Assembly: GCF_000372725.1 (NCBI RefSeq)
Contig: NW_005202427.1
Span: 962,119-1,026,118 of the forward strand
Direction: 5' to 3'
Length of the DNA: 64,000 nt
Origin: Emiliania huxleyi CCMP1516
Taxonomy: Eukaryota > Haptophyta > Isochrysidales > Noelaerhabdaceae
Shown piece by piece: positions 41,023 to 49,760 of the stretch. Position numbers and translations under genes: made by a program. The notes beneath the pieces are model-generated. The model saw only the letters and a program-made list of their open reading frames with translations, did no database searches and was not told the origin of the DNA. Positions within the stretch are counted from its first letter, which is position 1; every line of letters begins with the position of its first letter.

Positions 41023-43485
41023 ATGAGCGGCTACACCTCGCCCACGTCATCCCTCAACTCCGCGGGCGCTGTGGCCACCGCCAACCCCGGCGGCACGTCA
41101 TCACTCAACCCCGGGCGGAGGCGGCGGCGCTGGCTGCTCTTCGGCTGCGGCGGCTCGAGCGCAGAGTCAGAGGGCTGGGAGTCCGTGCGGCAGCTGCCCA
41201 GTGCGGAGCCCGGGGCCGTGGGTGAGGCGCCGCTGCTCCCCGGTCTGGCTGCGCTGCTCAGCAAGCCGGGGGCGGCGGCGCTGCGGGCGCTCGGTGACAA
41301 GGGCGACGAGGGGACGGGTGCTCGCTCCTCGCTTCCGCTCGAGGGCGGCGCCGTGCTGCTGCACCACTGGCCGCTCGGCCTCGCGCTGACCTGCGTCGGC
41401 GGCGCCGTCGACGAGGTGGAGGTGTTTTGCGACCGCCACCCCTTCCAGCAGCGGCCGCCCGGCCGCCAGCTCCTTCCCGGCGTCTCATTCGGCTCGTGTC
41501 GCGCCGCCGTCGAGGCTGCGCTCGGCCCCCCCATCGGCGAGGGGTCGGGCTGCAAGGGGGGGTGGCTCTTCTACGGCCCGTGGCGGCTGCCCGGCCGCAA
41601 GAAGCGGGGCCTCGTGACGCTCGCCCTCTGGTTCGGGGAGGGGGCGGCCGGCGGCGGAGGCGGTCCTGAGGCCGGCGGCCCCGGCCGCAGGACAGAGCTC
41701 GATCCGGAGAGCGGGGGAGGCGGCCGGAGGGCGCCGCCCGGGGCGGAAGCGGAGAGGGTGGGGGGCGCGTGCGAGAGCGGGGGCGGGCTGCAGGCGGTGC
41801 GGCTCCTCCGCTCCGACGACCGCTCCCTCTGGCGCTCGACGCACGCGGTGCGGGAGGCTTCCCTCCGGACGGCAGACGCGTGCATCGCGGACGCGCAGCA
41901 GGGCGAGGCGGGGCGAGGCGAGGCCGAGGCGGGCGGGGCGGAGGAGGGGCCGCAGTGGCGGTGGCTGCGCAACCGGCGCTTCAACGCCGCGACGAACGCC
42001 GTCATTCAGGCGCCACAGCCGCCCGCCAGCAGCCGCAAGCAAACCCGCCCTCCGCCCTCGCCGCCCTCGCCGCCACTCCCCGCTCCCCCCCCACCCCCCT
42101 CCCCTCCCCGCCCCCACCCCCCTCCCCCCCGCCGCCACACGGGCAGGTGGCTGGCCACTCGAACCTGTTCGAGCGCCTCTGCGAGTCGGTCATCATCAAG
42201 CAGAGCTCCACGCCCGAGAGAGCCGCGTACGAGGGCATCTCAGCCACGCCCCTCGGCCCGTTCGTGCCACGCTGCCTCTGCGCCTGCCAGCGCGGGGAGG
42301 CGCGGCCTTCCCCTCCCCCTCCTCCTCCTCCTCCCCCTCCTCCTCCTCCTCCTCCTCCTCCTCCTCCTCCTCCTCCTCCTCCTCCTCCGTCGGCCCCGCC
42401 CTCTCCCTCTCCTCCTCCTCCGTCGGCCCTGCTCCCTCTGCTCGCTTTGGTAGCCCCGCCTCCTTGTCAGCTGCCAGACCCTCGCTGCTCCCGACACGCT
42501 GACGCGACACCCACCCGAGAAGCGACGTCTCCCCCCCCCCCTCCCTCCCTCCCCCCCTCCCCTCCCCTCCCTCCCTCCCTGCAGGTGCAGCTGCTCTACA
42601 TTGAGGACCTGACTGCTCGCTACCGCCGACCGTGCGTCATGGACGTCAAGGTTGGCACCCGCACATTTCTCGAGGCGGACGCCGCCAGCACGCGCCGCCG
42701 CGTCGACCTCGCGCTCAAGATGCTTGCCGTCGACCCCGCCGCCCTGAGCGAGGAGGAGGCTGCGGCGGGCGTCACAAAGATGGAGNNNNNNNNNNNNNNN
42801 NNNNNNNNNNNNNNNNNNNNNNNNNNNNNNNNNNNNNNNNNNNNNNNNNNNNNNNNNNNNNNNNNNNNNNNNNNNNNNNNNNNNNGAGGAAAGGAGGAAA
42901 GAGGTCCGTGGGAAGGGAGGAAGAGGAAAGGTGGGAGACCGGGAAGGACGAAAGAGGAGGGCACAACGGGTGGGGGAATGGGGGGAAGGAAGGAGAGAGG
43001 AGTGGGGAGAGGGAACACCGATCTTCACCTCCCCCTCACCACTCTGCGACAGGCAGCGCCGCTCGACGGAGCCCTCGTGCTCACGCACCGCGCGCCGTGG
43101 CAGCCGGGCAACTGCGAGGACGGGTGCGCACCGCACCGCGCCGCACCGCGCCGCACCGCGCCGCACCGCACCGCACCGCACCGCACCGCACCGCACCGCA
43201 CCGCACCGCACCGCACCGCACCGCACCGCACCGCACCGCACCCCTCGCCGCCTCCCGACTGCTGCAGCTACCTCTCCGGCGTCGACCTAGACACTTCCTA
43301 GACACTTCCTAAACAACTTCCTTGTCCACAGCTACCTCACCGGCGTCGACTCGCTGCTCCACCTCCTCTCGCGCCCCGACCCGCTCGCGGCCCTCTCGGC
43401 GCGCCAGAGGGGCCTCGCAAAGTGGCGCGGAGCGGGCGTGATGGTGCGGCATCAGCTCAGCGTGCGACGCGCCAAGCAGGCCTAG
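41023..43485 (+). CDS. Inositol polyphosphate kinase (IPK superfamily), gap inside
   Basis: Exons: 41023-42009, 42147-42299, 42585 to the gap at 42786, and a final exon 43332-43485; others are lost. Exon 2 begins VAGHSNLFERLCESVIIKQS and continues with AYEGISATPLGPFVPRC; exon 3 has LLYIEDLTARYRRPCVMDVK VG, containing the P-x-x-x-D-x-K-x-G signature of inositol polyphosphate kinases (IP6K/IPMK/IP3K), which phosphorylate inositol phosphates with ATP. Introns 1 and 2 have GC donors (TTCAG/GCGCCA, GGGAG/GCGCGG). The 330-residue N-terminal extension (FGCGGSSAESEGWES, LLHHWPLGLALTCVGGAVDE, PPGRQLLPGVSFGS) is not part of the kinase fold and resembles no domain I know. The C-terminus reads YLTGVDSLLHLLSR to RRAKQA. 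Kinase subtype undecided. Confidence 0.75.
42300..42584 (+). repeat. CCT/CTC microsatellite in kinase intron 2
   Basis: A pyrimidine tract of (CCT)n and (CTC)n at about 42305-42420 and C/T runs at 42530-42580 fill most of the 285-nt intron. Confidence 0.85.
42786..42885. other. Assembly gap (100 N)
   Basis: A run of exactly 100 N, a common placeholder for unknown size, inside the kinase gene just after GVTKME. The right border (42886-43010) is homopurine GGAAAGGAGGAAAGAGG-type sequence. Confidence 0.99.
43133..43245. repeat. (CCGCA)n microsatellite
   Basis: About 20 copies of CCGCA, starting as CCGCACCGCGCCGCA variants, in the 3' half of the kinase gene. Confidence 0.92.
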
Positions 43486-44214
43486 CGCCTGCCTGGAGCC
43501 AGGCAGGATAGGCACGAGGAGCGTACCCCAGCTCGCGCCTGCTGGCCCGCATATTGAGTGTTGATTTCACCGCCTCCCTGGCGCCTCATCGCCTCCCGTG
43601 CGCTTGCTTCTCGCCACGCGCGGCCCGAACTGCTGCCGCACAGAGAACGCGCCCCCCCGAACACAGAGAAACGCTGGGTTGCGAGAGAGCGGTCCGAAGA
43701 GGCCACGACGAACGCGACGATCTGCATATCATGAGCGAGTCAGATTTGAATATATTTTTGCAATTTCGTAATTCAATTTGGTGGTGTGCTGACTCGGCTG
43801 TCCTTGTGAGTCCCTACAGTCCCTTCGGAGAGAGTACGTACGGGAGTTTGTGATAATATCAAATATTTCTATAATGTCTAACAAAACAAACATCTCTCTC
43901 TCTCTACGTCAGTAATGTCTTATGTGATCAAAAACGAAAAAGCCCAGATAACAGGAGCTCGTCCGACGTCGTTTTTGGCCACGGCCCACTGACACGCGCC
44001 CGGGGGACGGACGCACAGAGGCCACAGCGGCACGCCCGCACCGGGAAGAGACGGATTCGGCATTCGCCAGGCATTCGCAGGATTTCGCACAGCGCGCGCG
44101 GTGGAAACTGGAATCTCCAATATCGGAATGCGCACGAGCTCTGTATATAATCTCTCGGCGTTTTGGAGGCTGGAGCCGCACTGGCTGTTGCGCTCGATGT
44201 GGCGGATCCTTTCG
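43486..44214. other. Intergenic between convergent genes
   Basis: 3' ends of the kinase and RbfA genes face each other. AT-rich at 43735-43920. No gene or repeat seen. Confidence 0.45.
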
Positions 44215-44940
44215 TTAGCGCACGTACTGAAACAGGTCTCCGAGATCGTCGTCGTCGTCGGACAGCACCACCCTCCCCCCCTCGCCCTCCTCCTCCTCCC
44301 CAGAGAGAAAGTCCTCCTCCTCCAGCTCCTCCTCGCCCTCGACGAGGCCATGCTCGTCCCCGCCGCCGACGCCAAACGCGTCCTCGTCCGACGCGCCAAA
44401 GTCGAGCCCGTCGTCGAGCAGGTCCGCGCCGCCCTGCCGCTCTCTCTCCTCCGCCAGCCGGTCGAGCCGCACCATCACGTCGACCGCCTTTGAGACGTCG
44501 ACGTGCACAAAGGAGAGGCGCGGCACGCGGCGCATCTCCTTGAGCTCCTGCGCCATCACGTGCCGGATCGGACCGGCCGACGACTGCAGCCACCGGATCG
44601 CGCTGATCTTGTCCTTGCGCTCGCCGATGATGGACACCTTGACGCGTGCGTTGCTCAGGTCGGGCGAGAGGTCGACATCAACGATCGAGATCATGTGTCG
44701 CAGCCGCTCCTGGATCGCTCGCGGTCCGTGCACCGTGCCGGAGCGGATGATGGTGGAGAGCTCCTGCTGCACAACCTGCGCCACGCGGCTCACCCGCCGG
44801 CCGTCGCCGCGGGCGCCGCGGCGCTGCGAGAGCCGAAGCGCCGGCAGACCGGCGCGGGTGGCGACCGCCGGCCGGCTGCACCAGTGGTGCGGGGCGAGCC
44901 CCACCAGGGTGAGGACCAGGAGGAGCATGAATGCGCTCAC
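44215..44940 (-). CDS. rbfA: Ribosome-binding factor A, plastid-type
   Basis: Single exon, 241 aa. Residues 1-30 form a hydrophobic leader (MSAFMLLLVLTLVGLAP) followed by a Ser/Arg/Ala segment, consistent with the bipartite targeting of a complex plastid. Residues about 48-160 fit RbfA: RRVSRVAQVVQQELSTII, then ISIVDVDLSPDLSNARVKVS with the V-x-[LV]-S-x-D-L core, a RWLQSSAGPIRHVMAQELK helix, and RRVPRLSFVHVD, the family's R-x-x-P-x-L-x-F strand. RbfA binds the small ribosomal subunit and helps 16S rRNA 5'-end maturation. The last 75 residues are a very acidic tail (EEELEEEDFLSG, SDDDDDLGDLF) not found in bacterial RbfA. Confidence 0.9.
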   Translation of the reverse strand: MSAFMLLLVLTLVGLAPHHWCSRPAVATRAGLPALRLSQRRGARGDGRRVSRVAQVVQQELSTIIRSGTVHGPRAIQERLRHMISIVDVDLSPDLSNARVKVSIIGERKDKISAIRWLQSSAGPIRHVMAQELKEMRRVPRLSFVHVDVSKAVDVMVRLDRLAEERERQGGADLLDDGLDFGASDEDAFGVGGGDEHGLVEGEEELEEEDFLSGEEEEGEGGRVVLSDDDDDLGDLFQYVR

Positions 44941-45249
44941 TGGCAGCTCAGGCTATCAGGCCGCGTGCGTGAGCGAGAGACGACGCGTTCACAGCCGCGC
45001 CGACGGTTGGGCGACGGCGTTTACCCCGGTATTGACACGACATTGACACCTGTGTGCTGTGAGGCAGCAGTACACGCCTCTAGTGACATACTGGTGGCTC
45101 ATCACTGTTTTGTACCCAAGCCACGTCATCGTTACCCCTGCAGGCCAGGCGACGATCCGAGATGCAGGCGAGATAACGTACTCCCGTCTCTACTCTTGCC
45201 CGCGTGCTTGCGGCCCGCAGTGCCGCAACGCCGCGGTGCGCGGCGGACC
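44941..45249. other. Intergenic
   Basis: Short region between the start of RbfA and the stop of the next minus-strand gene; nothing recognised. Confidence 0.4.
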
Positions 45250-46002
45250 TCAGCTGGCGCCGCCGCCCCCGCTGAGCTTGTGGATGCTCACGGCGAAGAG
45301 GCCGACTGCGGCGGCGCCGCCGAAAGCCTTGACGGGTAGTAGCAGCAGGGCGGGGTCCGAGGCGTGCACCTTGGAGAGGGCGCGCGCGAGGAGGAGGAGG
45401 TGGACAAGGACGAAGAGGACGGCGAAGGCGAGGATGAGGAGGACGAACGTCGACCGGTACCACGGCCGCCCGAGCTGCGGCGCCTCGATCGCGTTCCCGA
45501 GGTGGTTGAGCCACTCTGCGGTCGACGCCGCCTCCGAGGCGGGCTCGAGCGCCATCGCCTTCTTGAGGGCCGGGTGGCGCTCCCGCCCGTCGGGCCGCAT
45601 CGTCCACCGGTTACCGTGCACCTGGTACGACTCGACCACCTCCGCCTTGTTGAGAAGATTGGCCGCGTCCGCCGTCGTGCGCGTCACCTCTCGCTCGCGC
45701 CGCACGACCAGCAGCAGATAGTTGCGCGCCTCCGGGCGGAGGTCGAGCCAGTCGGGCAGCGCGGAGGAGACCGCCTCGCCCGGCCCCTTGCTCCGCCGAT
45801 CCAGCCGCTCGGCACCGCCCGCGACGAGCAGCGCAGCGAGCAGCGGCCGCAGCGTTGCCTCGTCGTCGAGCACGGCGTCCGGAAGGTGCGCCGCGCGCGC
45901 GGCAGCGCGTAGCGAGTCGACCCCGTGCTCGGCCACGGGCAGGCCCTCGAGCGCGTAGGCTGCCAGGTCCTCCTTCGTGACCGGGAGGAAGAGGACCGAC
46001 AT
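45250..46002 (-). CDS. Two-TM membrane protein, unrecognised
   Basis: 250 aa from ATG 46002 (MSVLFLPVTKEDLAAYALE); an upstream in-frame ATG at 46101 is less likely because it lies in the short divergent promoter shared with the ammonium transporter. The soluble N-terminal 170 residues include LPDWLDLRPEARNYLLLVVR and VESYQVHGNRWTMRPDGRE. Two hydrophobic helices close the protein (FVLLILAFAVLFVLVHLLLL and LLLPVKAFGGAAAVGLFAVS). No family recognised. Confidence 0.6.
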   Translation of the reverse strand: MSVLFLPVTKEDLAAYALEGLPVAEHGVDSLRAAARAAHLPDAVLDDEATLRPLLAALLVAGGAERLDRRSKGPGEAVSSALPDWLDLRPEARNYLLLVVRREREVTRTTADAANLLNKAEVVESYQVHGNRWTMRPDGRERHPALKKAMALEPASEAASTAEWLNHLGNAIEAPQLGRPWYRSTFVLLILAFAVLFVLVHLLLLARALSKVHASDPALLLLPVKAFGGAAAVGLFAVSIHKLSGGGGAS

Positions 46003-46178
46003 TGTTGAGTGCTGTGTCGACTGTGGCGTCGGGCAGTACAACAAGAAGAAAAACATTGGGTCGGCGTGCACTTTCTTCAAATCGTCACGAAGGGGTGACA
46101 AGTGTCATTACGAAACAGCGACGGACAGAAGGCCCGCCCTTTGTCGCGCCTCCATTCGGCCAGTTCGGACCGCCGCCT

Positions 46179-48483
46179 ATGAACGCGACCATCGAGGATC
46201 TCCTCGCGAGGCTGGAGCAGCTGGAGGCCCGGGTCGACGAGCACAGTCTTTTCCCTGGCGCGTCTGCCGACGTCCTCTTCCTTCTTGTGGCGTCGCTGAA
46301 CGTCTTCTTCATGCAGGCGCCCCGCGCCCCGCCGGCCCCCCCACGCCCTGCTTGCGTCGGCGCTCCGCCTGGAGCCGCGTGCGTGTGCGTGCACCTCAGC
46401 TCGCCCCGCTGCCGCCCCGCGCAGTGCGGTTTTGGAATGCTCGAGGCGGGCTCGGTGACTTCCCGCTCGACGCAAGCCATCCTGCTGAAGAACCTGCTGG
46501 ACGCGTGCCTCTCCGCCTTCATCTGGTGGGTGGTGGGGCACGGCATCGCGTTTGATGGCACAAACGACTTCATCGGCACGGCCGGCTCCGACATGAGCTC
46601 ATTCTTCCTTTCCGGCTACGGCGCAGGTTCGCCGGCCGCCCATCACGCGCCCTCCCCCCTTTCCCGCCGCCAGCCCGCTCGCTCGCCCCCCCCCCCCCAC
46701 CCTATCCCTCAGGCCCCGACTCGGGCTACCATCGCGTCTTCTGGTGGTTCCAGTGGACCTTCGCCGCCGCCGCCGGCACCATTGTCTCTGGCGCAGTGGC
46801 AGAGCGCGCGCAGCTACTCGCCTGTGCGCCTCCCGCTCCCTCGCCCCCCCTTCCCCCTTCCCCCTCCCTTCCCCCTCCCCGCCCCCTCCCGACCACCATC
46901 TCAGCCCACCCCCTCCCGCAGACCTGGCCTACACCTTCATCCTCACCGCCGTCATCTACCCCATCATCGTCCACTGGTGCTGGTCCGAGGCGGGGTGGCT
47001 GTCCACGAAAAACGGGCATGTCGATTCCGGGGGTAATTTCCCCAGCGACGCGGTGCTGGACGGGGTGATCGACTTTGCAGGCGGGGAGACCCCCCCCCTT
47101 TAACCCCCCCCCCCCCCCCTCTCCCCCCCCCTCCCCAACCCCCCCCAACCCCCCCCTTCACCCCCCGATATGCGCCTCGCAGGCGCATCGTCGTCAACAC
47201 GACACTGTCCGCCGCCGGGTCCGGACTCGTCTCGCTCGCCATCGCCACCCTTGGCCAGTGGCGCCGAGGCACCGTCAACTACGAGGCTCCTGCCATCTGC
47301 AGCCGCCATCCTCGCCCAGAGAACAAGACCGCCCCCCCGCCGAAAGAAGAAACACAGCGCGCTAGGTTCCCGCCATCTGCAACGGCATCCTCGCCGGCCT
47401 CGTCTCCATCACCGCCGGCTGCGCGACGGTGCGCCCTCACCCCCACCGCCATCCCCGCCGCCGTCTCCACCGCCGCCCTTGCCGCTGCCCATCCGTCCGC
47501 CGCCCTCACCACCGCCCTCACCACCGCCCTCGGGACGGCCACCACCGTCTCCGAGATTGGGTGAGACGAGCGTTGCGGCTAGGTGCACCCCTGGGCGGCG
47601 CTCGTCATCGGGATGATCGGCGGGCTCGTCTACCGCGGCTGCTCGCACTGTGTGCTCCACAAGCTCAAGGCGCCGAGAGGTCTAGAAGCGGAGAGACGCA
47701 GTCTTGTGCTCCAACTAGCGCGCGAGCGGGCACGTCTTCCGCCGTATTCGGCCCTCTTCTATTCATGGTCTTCGCAGTCCGTGTATTCACGACAGTTGCT
47801 ACCCCCCCCCCCACGGGACACCCACACTGGATTCGATACTATGGAGGTATGGTACAGGTGGACGACCCGCTCGACTCGTCGTCAGTGCACGGCGCGTGCG
47901 GCGCGTGGGGCGTGATCGCCGCCGCGCTGCTCACCACGGAAGAGTTCGCCGCCGCCGCCGGTTACCAGCGGCGCGCGGGCCTCTTTTACGGCGGGGGCAA
48001 GCTGCTCGGCGCCGCGCTTCTGCAGGTGGTCTGCATCCTCTGCTAGTAACCCTAACCCTACCCATAACCCTAGCCCTAATCCTAACCCCAGCCCTAACCC
48101 CCACCCTCACCCTAACCCTTACCCCAACCCCAACCCTAGCCCTAACCCTAGCCCTAACCCTAGCCCTAGCCCTGCTATTGCAGATGGTGTGCATCCTCGC
48201 CTGGTCGGGCACCAACGCCGGCCTCGTCTTCTTGCTCCTGAAGAAGGCGGGCAAGCTGCGGCGGAGGGAGACCTGTGCGGAACCCCCTCCCCCCCCCCCT
48301 TTTCCCGCAGACATGGCCGCCGCCCCCGAGGAGGACCTCGACTCGTCCATCCACGGAGGGGCCCCCCTGGAACCCGCCGAGCACGGCTCGGGAAACACGT
48401 CGCGGGCAGAGTCCGTCGACACCTCCGACCCCGTCATCGAGATGCCCGATGCCACCCCAGACAAGGACCAGCCGGCCGCGTGA
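46179..48483 (+). CDS. Ammonium transporter (AMT), one exon missing
   Basis: Exons: 46179-46316, 46425-46626, 46713-46823, 46922-47080, [missing], 47183-47285, 47366-47428, 47583-47669, 47858-48025, 48184-48274, 48311-48483. Recognisable AMT segments: CGFGMLEAGSV, WWFQWTFAAAAGTIVSGAVA, AYLAYTFILTAVIYPIIVHW, VIDFAG, NTTLSAAGSGLVSLAIATL, NGILAGLVSITAGCATV, VHPWAALVIGMIGGLVY and SVHGACGAWGVIAAALL with the second pore His. The exon that should follow DFAG (GVVH with the first pore His, and the FNPGS segment) is absent; 47085-47165 is only C-rich low complexity, and exon phases 47080/47183 do not match. Several introns have GC donors. AMT proteins move ammonium/ammonia across the plasma membrane. 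The C-terminus is an acidic cytosolic tail. Confidence 0.9.
48044..48176 (+). repeat. Interstitial telomere-like CCCTAA repeats in an intron
   Basis: About 20 degenerate copies of CCCTAA (TAACCC, TAGCCC, CACCC variants) make up most of the 158-nt intron 48026-48183 of the ammonium transporter. Confidence 0.9.
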
Positions 48484-49760
48484 GCCGGCCGCCCCCACAC
48501 ACATGCCGCATAATCCCCACGCTGCTAGACTCGCGCGGCCGCCGCAGCGAGCCCTTCTCGATACTGTCGTCTGTACTGTCGTCTGTCGCCGGCCTCATCG
48601 CACATGGCCGTGCCTTCCCTACACATGTCGTGACCTTTGTGCTTTGATAGCGTGGCCGGGGCACCGAGCTGCGTCTGTGGTCATTGGTCTGTTCCTGGGT
48701 TAGAGGTGGTGCAGGAAATTCTCAGCCTCGCACGCACGCATGTCGTCGCGCGGCCGTATTGCATAAGACTTTGCATAAGACGTACATAAGACACGCTTCC
48801 TCCCAGTGATGGGCTTGCCTCCACCCGCCGGAGTGCGAGTGGTTCGACCCCCCCGCCCCGCACACCGCCTCCGCCCACGCAAATGCCCGAAATGCAAATC
48901 CGAGACGGGTGATGGGATACTATGTTCAATCCCCCCTCCGGGTGATGCCAGGGCAGCAAAACGGGCTACGGGTGGTGCCATGCAGCCAGCCTGACCCCCT
49001 AGAGCCGCCCGGCACCACCGCACCGGTGCGAGGCGTGATCGTGCTGCTTGGGGTACATTGTTGTTTTCATGGGCTCGAATGCGGTGTGAAAAAGGCGCTC
49101 CGAGGTGCCGATTTTGCACGAGAGTGCGAGGTTCGAGCTCTCGTGCTCCGTCCACAGGCTGCGAGCCGTCGAGTGCTCGCTTCGCACTTTCCATTGGGTC
49201 CGTTGGCGCATATCGGGCGCCTCGCAGGCACGCCGTCCCCGCGTCTCTGTGGAGGAGATGCGTCACCCGGTTGCACTCAAATCGCAGCCGAACGCCATAT
49301 CGCTCCGTGTGCCCCACCGGTGGCTAGCCTGCCGCCACCGCTTCTTCGCACTTTCCACCAGATGTGTGGGCGCGGGGCGGATGCCTCGCCGGCAGCCGAG
49401 GTGCTCTCTCCTCGGATCCTTTGCGTCACCCGCAAAAAGTTCTTCGGAAGCCACTGCCGTCTGGGCACTCCACCAGCCCTCCTCGCCTTTTGAGGCTGGG
49501 ATTGGTGTCGCCCGTGGCATCTGCGCCGGTCGAGAGCTTCCACGTCGCTCATGCGCATCAGGGCGAGCGAAACGCTCGCCCTCGGACCGGTTGCCTCTGT
49601 AGAAGCTAGCCCGCTACTGTGCACCACGCTGTGTCCCTCTCTCAAAGAGGGTGTGTGTGACGATACGTTCCTTCTAATCTATACCCGTGCCGAACATCAC
49701 ACGCACACACATCTGAATCACACACACATCTGAAGACAACTATCTGAATCACACGTCGGT
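48484..49760. other. Intergenic, nothing recognised
   Basis: No supported gene. Overlapping frames on both strands across 48900-49650 show no family traits. A (CACACA/CATCTGAATCACACA) stretch lies at 49690-49755. Confidence 0.35.

Noticed and set aside
42240..43241. Minus-strand frame of 333 codons with CGAVR repeats.
   Set aside because: It crosses the N-gap and reads the (CCGCA)n microsatellite; no domain.
48044..48176. A true chromosome end.
   Set aside because: The repeats are degenerate, only about 130 bp long, and lie within a coding gene with exons on both sides.
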